Part shown: positions 16,556 through 24,890 of the stretch, one piece after another
Numbering within the stretch: the first letter of the stretch is position 1
Layout: each line of letters begins with the position of its first letter
NCBI GenBank assembly: GCA_014879665.1
Contig: JACSRP010000223.1
Span: forward strand, 1-48,102
Direction: 5' to 3'
Source: Anaerolineae bacterium
Lineage (GTDB): Bacteria > Chloroflexota > Anaerolineae > Aggregatilineales > Phototrophicaceae
DNA length: 48,102 bases
Notes under the pieces: model-generated
Databases searched by the model: none
What the model was told of the DNA's origin: nothing
Seen by the model: the letters and a program-made list of their open reading frames with translations, nothing else
Program-made: the position numbers and the translations under genes

Positions 16556-17252
16556 AACTGAAGACCTGACCAAATCTTTCGGCTATGTACCGGTCATCAA
16601 ACGATTGACACTGAAGATTGAACGCGGTGAATGTGTGGCTTTGCTGGGCGCAAATGGCAGCGGCAAAAGCACGCTGCTGCGAATGCTTTCCAGCCTCAGC
16701 AAGGCGACAGGTGGCGTCATTCGTATCGGCGGCTGGGAACTCCCGCGTGAGGCCACCTCTATACGTGCGCAAATCGGCATGGTGGCGCATAAGCCGCTGT
16801 TATATGAAAACCTGACTGCCGCCGAAAACTTACAATTTTTCGGACGGTTGTACCACCTCGATCCTGTAAAAAATAAAATACGCGCAGACATCCTGCTGGA
16901 GCAGGTCGGGCTGGCGCGCCGTGCAAATGATCTGGTGCGTACTTTTTCGCGCGGCATGCAGCAGCGGTTGAGCATTGTACGTGCGCTGCTGCACGATCCA
17001 GATATTCTGCTGCTAGACGAGCCGCATACCGGGCTGGATCAGCGCGGTGTAATGCTGCTGAATGAGTTAATCATGGCTGCCCGCGCTGAAGGCCGTACGA
17101 TCCTGATGGCGACCCATGAGTTTAACCATGCCGCGCTGCTGGCAACCCGAATTTTGATCCTTGAACGGGGCAGTATGATTCTAGATCGCCCCGCCGCAGA
17201 TCTAGATTCGGCGCAGTTGGCGGCCATCTTTGCAGAGCAGGTGAGCGCGTGA
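16542..17252 (+). CDS. ccmA: ABC transporter ATPase CcmA
   Basis: This 236-residue ABC ATPase has Walker A GANGSGKST (36-44), signature FSRGMQQRL (135-143; the serine of LSGGQ is Ser136) and Walker B ILLLDEP with Asp159-Glu160. A switch His lies in MATHEFNH. With CcmB, CcmC and CcmD it forms the complex that releases holo-CcmE from CcmC. It begins 14 bases inside the preceding cytochrome gene and overlaps ccmB by four bases. Assignment to CcmA rather than a generic ABC ATPase rests on the neighbours. Confidence 0.93.
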   Translation: MPLIETEDLTKSFGYVPVIKRLTLKIERGECVALLGANGSGKSTLLRMLSSLSKATGGVIRIGGWELPREATSIRAQIGMVAHKPLLYENLTAAENLQFFGRLYHLDPVKNKIRADILLEQVGLARRANDLVRTFSRGMQQRLSIVRALLHDPDILLLDEPHTGLDQRGVMLLNELIMAARAEGRTILMATHEFNHAALLATRILILERGSMILDRPAADLDSAQLAAIFAEQVSA

Positions 17253-17926
17253 AAACCCCGTTTCTTGCCGCTGCGATGGCAATTTTTCGCAAAGATGCGC
17301 TGGCCGAATCGCGCAGTCGTGAGCTGATCGGCGCGATGGGGCTGTTCGCCCTATTAGATGTGCTGATCTTCAGCTTTGCGCTGGAACTCAACCGTGAAGC
17401 GCGGATCGAAGCAGTCAGCGGCGTGTTGTGGGTGACAATTATATTCGCCAGTATTCTGGGGCTGAACCGCAGTATGGCAATGGAACGCGATCAAGGCAAC
17501 CTTGATGTGCTGCTGCTGGCGCCTTTGCCTAGATCAGCCATTTTCACCGGTAAGCTGCTGGGTAATTTCTTGTTCACCCTTCTCGTGGGGATGGCTGTCG
17601 CCTTCGTGATCACCATCCTCTTCAATGTGCCGCTGTTTAGTGAATGGCTGCTGATGGTGCTGGTCATGGGTACCGCTGGCTTTACCATCGTAGGCACGCT
17701 GTTAGCTGCCATGACCGCGCAAACCCGCGCCCGTGAAACCCTGCTGCCAATCGTCATGCTGCCGTTGGCTGTGCCGCTGCTGCTGGCGGCAGTTCGCGGG
17801 ACGACCTACATTTTGAGCGAGGCAGCACAGGGCGAATGGCTGCCGTGGCTCAGCATTTTGGCGGTGCTGGACATCATCTACTTAGTACTAGGGATTATCT
17901 TGTTTGAATTTGTAGTTGAAGAATAG
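17249..17926 (+). CDS. ccmB: heme exporter membrane subunit CcmB
   Basis: This 225-residue protein has about six membrane helices and the N-terminal cytoplasmic segment AIFRKDALAESRSRELI typical of CcmB. FASILGLNRSMAMERDQGNLDVLLLAPLPRS is a strongly family-typical loop. It is the membrane partner of CcmA. It ends 86 bp before ccmC, and that gap contains a promoter. Confidence 0.93.
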   Translation: MKTPFLAAAMAIFRKDALAESRSRELIGAMGLFALLDVLIFSFALELNREARIEAVSGVLWVTIIFASILGLNRSMAMERDQGNLDVLLLAPLPRSAIFTGKLLGNFLFTLLVGMAVAFVITILFNVPLFSEWLLMVLVMGTAGFTIVGTLLAAMTAQTRARETLLPIVMLPLAVPLLLAAVRGTTYILSEAAQGEWLPWLSILAVLDIIYLVLGIILFEFVVEE

Positions 17927-17950
17927 GCGGACGTTATTTCTAAATGTGTA

Positions 17951-17979
17951 TTGGTAGATTTTTGTAGATTTGATATGAT
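17951..17979 (+). promoter_or_regulatory. candidate promoter for ccmC-ccmD-DUF1684
   Basis: TTGGTA (17951-17956), a 17-bp spacer and TATGAT (17974-17979) lie 34 bp before the ccmC start, which has an AAGGAG ribosome site. The second half of the ccm set may therefore be transcribed independently. Confidence 0.5.
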
Positions 17980-18012
17980 TTGCTCAGAATTTCACGAACG
18001 TAAGGAGTCTCT

Positions 18013-18768
18013 ATGAGTGCGGTGACAAAAACGCCGCTTCCAAAATTGTCCGGCCCATGGATGCGAAGCCGCCCCACGCTGCTGATCGTTTTCACAGTGA
18101 TAACCGTTATCCTCACGGTTATTGGATTGTTAATGGCGCTGTTTTACGCAGGGCAGGATATCACGCAGGGTGAGGTACAGCGTATTTTCTATCTGCATGT
18201 ATCTGCATTTGCTGGCGCGTCTATGGCCTTAGGCGTTTCTGTGATTGCCAGCGTGCTTTATCTTTGGAAACGTGATCCGAAATGGGATCGGCTGAGCATT
18301 CCCTGTGTTGAAGTTGGCTTTGCCTTGGCGCTGATGAACTTGATCACGGGCATGGTGTGGGCACGCCCGATCTGGAATACGTGGTGGACGTGGGATCCGC
18401 GTCTGACCAGCTCGGCGATCATGATCCTGACTTACGCCGCCTATTTTATGCTGCGCGCGGGCATCGAAAACCCGGAAACCCGCCGCCGTCTCACCAGCGT
18501 ATATGCTATCCTCGCTTATATAACCGTGATTGTGACCTTCGTTATCATCCGTATTCGCCCGGATACAATTCACCCGGCGGTGATCGGCCCCAGCCCGCAA
18601 AATGCCGAAGGCGGCTTTGAGCTTTCTAGCAGCATGCTGGCGGCGATGAGCTTCAATATGGTGGTGTGGAGTGTCTTCATTCCATGGGTGCTGATCTGGT
18701 GGCGGTTGCGTATCGAAGTTCTTTCCGAATATGTAAATGTCCTGCGTGCTAAAGTGGCGGAGCAATAG
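18013..18768 (+). CDS. ccmC: heme handling protein CcmC
   Basis: This 251-residue protein has six membrane helices and the WWD heme-handling motif IWNTWWTWDPRLTSS near residues 119-133. Conserved His residues lie in periplasmic loops (YLHVSAFAG and TIHPAVIG). CcmC loads heme onto CcmE. A strong AAGGAG precedes the ATG. It is followed after three bases by a CcmD-sized gene. Confidence 0.94.
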   Translation: MSAVTKTPLPKLSGPWMRSRPTLLIVFTVITVILTVIGLLMALFYAGQDITQGEVQRIFYLHVSAFAGASMALGVSVIASVLYLWKRDPKWDRLSIPCVEVGFALALMNLITGMVWARPIWNTWWTWDPRLTSSAIMILTYAAYFMLRAGIENPETRRRLTSVYAILAYITVIVTFVIIRIRPDTIHPAVIGPSPQNAEGGFELSSSMLAAMSFNMVVWSVFIPWVLIWWRLRIEVLSEYVNVLRAKVAEQ

Positions 18769-18771
18769 ATT

Positions 18772-18927
18772 ATGCCTGAGACAACAATTCCCGATACCGC
18801 CGCGTATCTCTGGCTAGGACTCGGCGTGATCGCCCTGATTATGAGCGCGCTGATCGCCCGTTTCTGGCTCAAATACCGTTCGCTGAAACAGGATCAAGCT
18901 GTGTTGGAACAAATCACGCAGTCCTAG
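18772..18927 (+). CDS. ccmD: CcmD-like small single-helix protein
   Basis: A 51-codon gene begins three bases after the ccmC stop and reads MPETTIPDTAAYLWLGLGVI and so on, with one membrane helix (about 11-31). A basic, then polar cytoplasmic tail follows (WLKYRSLKQDQAVLEQ). Position directly after ccmC, length, a 'Y-LWL-G' start to the helix and the basic juxtamembrane stretch all match CcmD, which holds CcmC, CcmE and CcmAB together. Sequence alone is too short for a firm family call, but the context is strong. Confidence 0.8.
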   Translation: MPETTIPDTAAYLWLGLGVIALIMSALIARFWLKYRSLKQDQAVLEQITQS

Positions 18928-19020
18928 CGTTGGCGGCAAATGAGATCCCATGAAATGTATAAACGGGCGCTTAAACAGCGTCCGTTGTGTTTATATACCC
19001 TCGCTATTCTGGAGCATTTC

Positions 19021-19545
19021 ATGACCACTGCCGAATTGGAAGCTGTACGCCGCGAGAAAGATCAGTTTTTTAAGCAGCATCCGCAGTCGCCGCTGCTGCC
19101 AGATCAGCAAGATCGTTTCACTGGCCTCAGCTATTACCCATATAACGCCGATCTTGATCGTTTTGTGGAGGTAACGCCAGTCAAAGGTGATCGCCGTATT
19201 CAGATTGAAACCACCACCGGCGATATGCGCGTATATGAGCGCTGCGCCCGTTTTGATCTCACGGTAGATGAGCAGCCCATTGCGCTGACCATTTACGCCT
19301 CGTCACATGGCTATTTTCTACCGTTTGTGGATGCTGGCGCGCCGGATGAAACGTATCCCGCGGGGCGCTATGTCGAGCCTGAACTGCTGCCAGATGGCCG
19401 CTTTCACGTTGATTTTAATCAAGCCTATAACCCAACTTGCGCCTATAACGAAGGCTGGTCATGCCCGATCACGCCTGCTGAAAATCGCGTCTCTGTACAG
19501 CTCCGCGCCGGCGAGAAAAACCCTGCGGGGCCGTGGATGGAGTGA
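19021..19545 (+). CDS. DUF1684-family protein
   Basis: This 174-residue soluble protein ends with the hallmark of DUF1684: FNQAYNPTCAYNEGWSCPI and then PAENRVSVQLRAGEKN. The start at 19021 has GGAG seven bases upstream; an in-frame ATG at 18940 would add 27 residues of unlike character. Conserved segments also include SYYPYNADLDRFVEV. The family has no firmly assigned biochemical function. It follows ccmD by 93 bp and may be read through from the ccmC promoter. Confidence 0.88.
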   Translation: MTTAELEAVRREKDQFFKQHPQSPLLPDQQDRFTGLSYYPYNADLDRFVEVTPVKGDRRIQIETTTGDMRVYERCARFDLTVDEQPIALTIYASSHGYFLPFVDAGAPDETYPAGRYVEPELLPDGRFHVDFNQAYNPTCAYNEGWSCPITPAENRVSVQLRAGEKNPAGPWME

Positions 19546-19550
19546 ATGAA

Positions 19551-19581
19551 ATTAAAAGGGGTATGCACAGCGCATACCCCT
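19551..19581 (-). terminator. terminator of the SH3b-protein gene
   Basis: The stem AGGGGTATGC/GCATACCCCT (19557-19566 with 19572-19581) has a 5-nt loop. Read leftward it is followed by TTTTAAT, so it serves the leftward gene ending at 19606. Confidence 0.75.
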
Positions 19582-19605
19582 GAATACCGAAACTTAATGG
19601 TGAAG

Positions 19606-21021
19606 CTAGAAAGGCATGATGCCGGTTCCGGGGATGGTGCAAGTCCCCTGTGCTTCACGAATATTCTGCTGGCGTACCCAGTTGCGAATTTCAGTCTGTG
19701 TATTATCGAACTGGTACCACAGCACGCCGTTCACGCGGGTGATTCGCGTGCCGTTGAAACTTCCGTTCATATCAAGCGCGCCAACCTGTGAACCATTCGG
19801 CATATTGTAGAATCCGGTTCCACGGTCAAGCAGAATTGTGCAGCTTCCCGGAGGTAGTTCCACATCAACCATGTTTCCGTCAGGGGTTGGAGTCGCCTGT
19901 GGCCCGCAGTTTCCCTGATTTAGCGTATAGCGGAACTCCACAGAACTGTTGCCAACACTTGCCCGCAGGATGTGATCTTCATTGTAGAACGCGGTTACGG
20001 TGATCGGGATCACCGACGTGAAGCTTTGCCCCGCGGCCAGCGCCGGGAAGTTGCCAAACGCAGTCGAGGTCACAATACCGGTGCGTACGTGAATATCCTG
20101 CAGCGTGATGCTGCCAGCGCCTGAAGTCGCATTTCCGCGGTTGGTGACTGTTACATTAGCGATAATCGGCACGCCGCAAACGACGCCGCTGGTCACCGTC
20201 AGAGTCGCAACCTGAACGTTACTTTGCGGGACAGGTGTCGCTGGCGGGAACGGTGTCGGCGGTGCGACGACTGGTAAATTGGAGAAATTGCCGCTGGTTT
20301 GAACGACGGTTGGTGAAACCCAACCTACATTCCCATTGAGTGTTCGTATCTGGAACCATCCAGTGCGGTTGGCGCTTAAGGCCAGCGCATCGGCAAGCTG
20401 ACCGGACGGAAGCGTGCCAGTGATCGGGCAGCGGGTGTTATCCACAAGGTCGCAGCGGCGAATATTGACTGCGGCGTGCTCCGCAAGCGGCGCTACGCGC
20501 GGATTCGTATCAGCGGGTGCTTCAGGTGTGGGTTCGGGCGTTTCTTCTACCGTAACGCCCAGTTCCGCGAGAATTTGCTGGCGCAGCAGTTCACTTTCGA
20601 CGGCGAATCGTTCATTGTTCAGTCGGATCGGTGAAATGGTGTCGAAGTACCGGTTCAAATCAGTGGTCACGACGTTCAGACGTATCGCATACAACCCATC
20701 CTCAAAATTCTGAGTGCTGATAGTTGCCAGCACATCATTGATGACGGGGTTTGATTGGATCGGCGAAATTGGAATCCAGATCGCATTTTCTGGAATGCTC
20801 TGATCATCGTTTAACGCCGTCGCTTCCAGAAAGTAGAAAGCAAGATCCTGAACGCTCGCAGTGCCAAATACCGGAACATCCTGCCACACTTCAGAGATCG
20901 GAAGCGGCCATGCAATATCAACGCCGGTCTCAGCAGCAGTGGGAACATCTTCTTGCGCTAGAGCGGCGGTAGATGCTAATAGGACGAGTGCGCAGGACAA
21001 AAATAATAGAATCCGTTTCAT
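19606..21021 (-). CDS. secreted protein with SH3b domains and a CARDB-like domain
   Basis: This 471-residue protein has a clear signal peptide (KRILLFLSCALVLLASTAALAQ). An N-terminal beta domain of about 130 residues comes first. A first SH3b-like module follows (about 190-245, including VNIRRCDLVDNTRCPITGTL and GWFQIRTLNGNVGWV). A Pro-rich hinge leads to a CARDB/COG1361-like Ig domain (about 270-365, VATLTVTSGVVCGVPIIANV). After a second linker there is another SH3b-like module (WYQFDNTQTEIRNWVRQQNI). Such proteins bind cell-envelope polymers or other surface partners. No catalytic domain is visible. It is a single-gene unit with its own terminator. Confidence 0.8.
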   Translation of the reverse strand: MKRILLFLSCALVLLASTAALAQEDVPTAAETGVDIAWPLPISEVWQDVPVFGTASVQDLAFYFLEATALNDDQSIPENAIWIPISPIQSNPVINDVLATISTQNFEDGLYAIRLNVVTTDLNRYFDTISPIRLNNERFAVESELLRQQILAELGVTVEETPEPTPEAPADTNPRVAPLAEHAAVNIRRCDLVDNTRCPITGTLPSGQLADALALSANRTGWFQIRTLNGNVGWVSPTVVQTSGNFSNLPVVAPPTPFPPATPVPQSNVQVATLTVTSGVVCGVPIIANVTVTNRGNATSGAGSITLQDIHVRTGIVTSTAFGNFPALAAGQSFTSVIPITVTAFYNEDHILRASVGNSSVEFRYTLNQGNCGPQATPTPDGNMVDVELPPGSCTILLDRGTGFYNMPNGSQVGALDMNGSFNGTRITRVNGVLWYQFDNTQTEIRNWVRQQNIREAQGTCTIPGTGIMPF

Positions 21022-21256
21022 ACTGAATTGCTCCTTAACGTGAATTTCCCTAGCGCAAAGTATATTTTTTTAATGTCTGTGTTACAAATTAGGAATCAAT
21101 ACGCTTGTCCGCCGCTTTAATTACTGACTCCCGAATCTACCTTCCTATAGCATTTTCTGGTGATTTCGTTCAGAATAAGAACATAATTTCTGTTAAGACT
21201 TGAGAGATTTTATATGCTCAGGCGAATGTTGTGATGGTCTCAAACACAGCAACGAT

Positions 21257-22264
21257 ATGATTGTATGCTTGTTCATTCCCGGTTTTGCTTTTCAGATTGC
21301 CCGATCCAGCGGCATCAGCCAACCTCAATTGATTCTGATCAATTCCGAAAGCGCCGATGCGCGGATCATGGCGGCTAGTTCTGAGGCAGAGGCGGTTGGT
21401 GCAAGAGTGGGTATGGAGTGGGTTGCTGCTGCGCCGCGCTTTTCTGAGGCGGTTTTCCTAACGGCAGCTGCGCCAGAATTTCGAGATGAAGTTGATGCGC
21501 TGCTGCAAAGCCTGTCGGTGTATACCCAGTATCTGGAACTGGATGAGCGCAGTTTTCCACAAACCGCCGTTATCTATCTGGATATTGGCTCGCTGAAGGA
21601 CGACGACCTGCAAAGGCAGGTGATTGACATCTTCTTCGAGGTCAAACAGCGCGGCCTAAATGCTTCAGTAGGTGTTGCGCGTGGAAAATTTCCTGCTGCG
21701 GTAGCCGCACAAAAGGCGGAATCAAATCATTACTTTCTGGTGCGAGAAGGGCAGGAAGCAGCCTTTCTCGCCAAACTGCCGATCACCCGCCTGCCGCTTT
21801 CGCAAGAGTTGGTGGCGCGTTTAAGCCGCCAGAATGTGAGAACTCTGGGCGATTTCGCGTCTCTGCCTGATCTTCAGGTGAGGCAGGAACTGGGCGATGA
21901 GGCGTATCGTTTCTATCAAATTGCCCTCGGAGACGACCAGCGGCGTATTGCCCCCATGCAGGCGACTTCCTCAATTGAGCCGGTACACGTAGTGCTTGAA
22001 GAGCCGCTGGTTGATAAAACCCGCTGGATGCTAACCATTGTGCCGCTGGCACAGGCATTCATGCGCCAACTTTCGCAAAACGATATCATCTGCCGTCAGT
22101 TCGGGTTCGTCCTAACGCTTGATGATGGGCAAACCCGTGAGCGTATGTCCCGCATCCGCGCTTATCATTCGCCCGTCGAAATCGCCCGCGAAATGAACCT
22201 TATGATTGACGGCCTCGCCCTGCAATCCCCGATTACCGAGGTTGAAATTTCCTTCATTCAGTAA
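21257..22264 (+). CDS. ImuB-like, catalytically inactive Y-family polymerase homologue
   Basis: From ATG at 21257 the protein has 335 residues and the overall order of a Y-family polymerase. The palm begins with MIVCLFIPGFAFQIAR, where active enzymes have an Asp-containing 'DxDxFfA' box. IYLDIGSL stands where they have SIDEAYLD, preceded by TAV rather than the catalytic Asp-Glu. Both metal-binding sites are therefore lost, as in ImuB. LPLSQELVARLSRQNVRTLGDFA is the helix-hairpin-helix thumb, and a little-finger-like domain follows. ImuB connects the mutasome polymerase DnaE2 to the clamp in damage tolerance. Neither imuA nor dnaE2 is next to it, and the usual C-terminal tail is missing. A TTG at 21200 would extend the start by 19 residues. 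Confidence 0.72.
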   Translation: MIVCLFIPGFAFQIARSSGISQPQLILINSESADARIMAASSEAEAVGARVGMEWVAAAPRFSEAVFLTAAAPEFRDEVDALLQSLSVYTQYLELDERSFPQTAVIYLDIGSLKDDDLQRQVIDIFFEVKQRGLNASVGVARGKFPAAVAAQKAESNHYFLVREGQEAAFLAKLPITRLPLSQELVARLSRQNVRTLGDFASLPDLQVRQELGDEAYRFYQIALGDDQRRIAPMQATSSIEPVHVVLEEPLVDKTRWMLTIVPLAQAFMRQLSQNDIICRQFGFVLTLDDGQTRERMSRIRAYHSPVEIAREMNLMIDGLALQSPITEVEISFIQ

Positions 22265-22455
22265 TTTGTGGCCGGTTAAGCTGCGTCACGGGGCATATCT
22301 TTTCGCGGTCATCCGCCAGACGCTAAAACTGCGCCACAAGGGGGATCGTGAGGTGAGAATGTTTTCAGTCGCGTTCACAGAGTACATCCCGAATCTGATC
22401 CTGATAGCGACCTGTGAAGCGCGTTATACTTTTAGACTGCAAGGGGGTATAGCGC

Positions 22456-22845
22456 ATGAGATCTTATCGCAAAATAACTGCTGTGAAAATGGCGCCGGAA
22501 GGCGATCTGGAGGCTTCTTCAGAAGATGACTTCGGCGCGGGAATGTTGATTCGCCGCGAAGGCGAATATGTGGCGCTCTCTTTTTATTCTGGCGCGGTAG
22601 AACTGCTTTTGAGGCTTAAGGCGGGTGATTTACTTCGCGTATTGGGCCATTTACTGCCGTCAGATCAGGAACGCAGCGCCCGAAGCGTAGGCACATCACA
22701 TACGACTCTGTGGCTCACGCTGCATTCGGATGGCACACTTGCCATTCGCCCTACGCTGACGACTGATGCTGCCGGCTCGATATCACTCAACTTCGAGCTT
22801 GCCGTGCCAGTGCGGGAAGCGCTGAACAACTGGTTGAAAGAGTAA
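22456..22845 (+). CDS. hypothetical protein, orphan
   Basis: This 129-residue soluble protein has no recognised family. It has a polar head, a middle with ALSFYSGAVELLLRLKAGDLL and a beta-rich end (TTLWLTLHSDGTLAIRPTL ... ISLNFELAVP). GGGGGT lies nine bases before the ATG. It is 191 bp after the ImuB-like gene and ten bases before the gcv promoter. Codon and base use are like the neighbours. Confidence 0.65.
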   Translation: MRSYRKITAVKMAPEGDLEASSEDDFGAGMLIRREGEYVALSFYSGAVELLLRLKAGDLLRVLGHLLPSDQERSARSVGTSHTTLWLTLHSDGTLAIRPTLTTDAAGSISLNFELAVPVREALNNWLKE

Positions 22846-22854
22846 AGTTTCACG

Positions 22855-22883
22855 TTGTCAGATGTGAGTTGCTTCGATACAAT
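22855..22883 (+). promoter_or_regulatory. promoter of the glycine-riboswitch/gcv operon
   Basis: TTGTCA (22855-22860), a 17-bp spacer and TACAAT (22878-22883) place the transcript start near 22890, a few bases before the P1 stem of the riboswitch. Confidence 0.7.
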
Positions 22884-22897
22884 TTTTTGCGATATGA

Positions 22898-23043
22898 GCG
22901 CCTTAATGGAGAGTGTCGCGGTCACGACTGCGAACGCCGAAGGGGCAAACCGGTTGATCGCTGGACACCCGGTGAAACTCTCAGGCTCAAGGACATTAGG
23001 CGCGCAAATCTCTGGAAGCCCATCGCTTGGATGGCGAACAGAG
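22898..23043 (+). ncRNA. glycine riboswitch, single aptamer with a 3' partner ('ghost') stem
   Basis: The aptamer is recognisable from its conserved core: GGAGAG (22908-22913), GCCGAAGGGGCAA (22936-22948) and GAAACTCTCAGGCTCAAGGAC (from 22974). P1 pairs GCGCCTTAAT (22898-22907) with ATTAGGCGC (22995-23003). P2 pairs GAGAGT with ACTCTC (22977-22982). There is one full aptamer. A second small domain follows, closed by CTCTG (23010-23014) with CAGAG (23039-23043) around a CCATC/GATGG hairpin, as in single-aptamer glycine riboswitches with a ghost aptamer. It sits directly ahead of gcvH-gcvPA-gcvPB, so glycine would switch on its own cleavage. Confidence 0.93.
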
Positions 23044-23071
23044 CGCACAGCATTTGGCTGCGCGCTTTTTT
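23042..23071 (+). terminator. riboswitch-controlled terminator ahead of gcvH
   Basis: The stem AGCGCACAGC (23042-23051) with GCTGCGCGCT (23057-23066) has one mismatch and a 5-nt loop, followed by six T. Its first two bases are shared with the 3' strand of the ghost stem, so glycine-bound and terminated folds may compete (inference). Confidence 0.8.
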
Positions 23072-23144
23072 ATTTTGCCATTTCGCAGCCTCCGATAGTT
23101 AAAGTATCCTTGTTTGACAACGAGCGCAGTTGAGGAGAATCCTG

Positions 23145-23537
23145 ATGGGAAGTTGGAAAACACCTGAGAACCGGAAGTACCTTAAAACCGATGAATGGCT
23201 GCTGCTGGAAGGAGATACTGCCACTATTGGAATCTCCGATTACGCGCAGGATCAGCTGAATGATATCGTTTTTGTAGAACAGCCTTCCGTTGGCACTGTA
23301 TTCGCCGCGGGGGATGTTATCGGCGTAGTCGAATCGGTCAAAGCGGCATCAGATATTGTTACCCCGGTGGCCGGAACTGTGATCGAAGTCAATCAGGTAT
23401 TGGAAGGCAAGCCTGAAACCATCAACAGCGATCCTTACGATAAGGGCTGGATCGTGAAGTTAAAGGTGAGCGACGCTTCAGGCGCAGATGGCATGATGGA
23501 TGCTGCCGCCTACAGCGCCTATAACGACGGACGTTAG
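23145..23537 (+). CDS. gcvH: glycine cleavage system H protein
   Basis: This is a lipoyl carrier protein of 130 residues that shuttles the aminomethyl group between the P, T and L proteins. The lipoylation site is Lys66 in VVESVKAASD. The start at 23145 is set by GAGGAG eight bases upstream. It is the first gene after the glycine riboswitch, in one unit with gcvPA and gcvPB. No gcvT is present in this unit, so the T protein must be encoded elsewhere. Confidence 0.95.
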   Translation: MGSWKTPENRKYLKTDEWLLLEGDTATIGISDYAQDQLNDIVFVEQPSVGTVFAAGDVIGVVESVKAASDIVTPVAGTVIEVNQVLEGKPETINSDPYDKGWIVKLKVSDASGADGMMDAAAYSAYNDGR

Positions 23538-23549
23538 GGTTAGAATACT

Positions 23550-24890
23550 ATGGCTTATATCCCTCATACTGACGCCGAACGCGAGCAGATGCTCAATATC
23601 ATCGGCGCGAAATCCATTGACGAGTTGTTCGAGGCAGTCCCCGAAACTCATCGTTTTCCGGCGTTGAATTTACCCCCGATGATGTCTGAAATGGACATTG
23701 TGGCGGAGATGCAGGCGCTTTCCGAAGCCAATGATCATGCCGGCGATTTCGCCATCTTTCGCGGTGCCGGCGCTTATCATCATTTCATCCCCTCAGTCGT
23801 GAATCACATCTTACTCCGGGGCGAATACTTCACCGCCTACACCCCGTATCAGCCCGAAGTCAGTCAGGGCACGCTGCAAGCCATCTATGAATATCAGAGC
23901 ATGCTGGCACAGTTGACCGGCATGGATGCTGCCAATGCCAGTCATTACGATGGCGCTACTAGCCTCGCTGAAGCCGTCACTGTCGCTAAGGATGTCGGGC
24001 GTAATAAACGCAAGCGGATCATCCTCAGCCCCTATATCAACCCGCAGTATCGTGCGGTGGTACGTACTTATCATCAGTGGGGTGATCTGGAGTTTGTAGG
24101 CGACGATCAACCCTACACGACCTCGGAACTCATTGACCTGATTGACGAAAATACTGCGATGATCGCGGTGGGCTATCCCAACTATCTAGGGCATATTGAA
24201 AATCTATCCCTGTTCGCTGAAAAGGCTCACGAAAAAGGCGCGCTGCTAGTAGTTGTCGCCAACCCGATAGCGCTGGCGATGTTCAAATCACCCGGCGAGC
24301 TTGGCGCCGATCTGGTGGTGGGTGAGGGGCAGTCGTTGGGCATCCCTCTCAGCTTTGGCGGTCCCTATCTCGGCTATTTCGCCTGCCGTGAAGATTACGT
24401 GCGCCGCATCGCCGGGCGTATCGTCGGGGAGACAGTAGACCAGAATGGCACCCGCGCCTATGTGATGACGCTGCGCCCCCGCGAGCAGGATATTCGCCGT
24501 GAGAAGGCCAGTAGCAATATTTGCACCAATCAGGGCTTGATGGCGCTGGCAGCCACAGTTTATCTCTCGCTGATGGGTAAAAATGGCCTGCGTAAAGCGG
24601 CTGAATTGTGCTATCACAAAACGCAGTACGCGGCAGATCGTATTGACGACTTACTGCATTTCAGCGTGGATCGCTTGCAGCCGTTCTTCAATGAGTTTGT
24701 GGTCAAATGTCCGATTCCCGTCAGCGAGATCAATGCGCTGTTGAGCGAGCGTGGCATTCTCGGCGGGGTTGACCTGAGCGAGGATTACCCGCACTTGAAA
24801 GATCATATGCTAATCTGCGTCACTGAAATGAACCGTAAGTCCGAAATCGATTCGCTCGTAGAAGTGCTCAAGGAGGTTCGCCATGAATAG
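23550..24890 (+). CDS. gcvPA: glycine dehydrogenase (decarboxylating) subunit 1
   Basis: This 446-residue protein is the N-terminal half of the split P protein. It begins YIPHTDAEREQMLNIIGAKSIDELF and contains FRGAGAYHHFIPSVV, PYQPEVSQGTLQAIYEYQSM and GGPYLGYFACRE, all typical of GcvPA. It lacks the PLP lysine, which is on GcvPB, and forms a heterotetramer with that subunit to decarboxylate glycine. It overlaps gcvPB by eight bases. Confidence 0.96.
   Translation: MAYIPHTDAEREQMLNIIGAKSIDELFEAVPETHRFPALNLPPMMSEMDIVAEMQALSEANDHAGDFAIFRGAGAYHHFIPSVVNHILLRGEYFTAYTPYQPEVSQGTLQAIYEYQSMLAQLTGMDAANASHYDGATSLAEAVTVAKDVGRNKRKRIILSPYINPQYRAVVRTYHQWGDLEFVGDDQPYTTSELIDLIDENTAMIAVGYPNYLGHIENLSLFAEKAHEKGALLVVVANPIALAMFKSPGELGADLVVGEGQSLGIPLSFGGPYLGYFACREDYVRRIAGRIVGETVDQNGTRAYVMTLRPREQDIRREKASSNICTNQGLMALAATVYLSLMGKNGLRKAAELCYHKTQYAADRIDDLLHFSVDRLQPFFNEFVVKCPIPVSEINALLSERGILGGVDLSEDYPHLKDHMLICVTEMNRKSEIDSLVEVLKEVRHE

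Noticed and set aside
22206..22529. Possible frameshifted continuation of the ImuB-like protein
   Set aside because: The alternative frame after 22264 (LWPVKLRHGAYLF...) shows only a weak resemblance to a Y-family tail and has its own unrelated end. There is not enough to call a frameshift.
22855..23133. Open frame through the glycine riboswitch region
   Set aside because: It covers the promoter, aptamer and terminator. The RNA structure explains the conservation, and there is no ribosome site.
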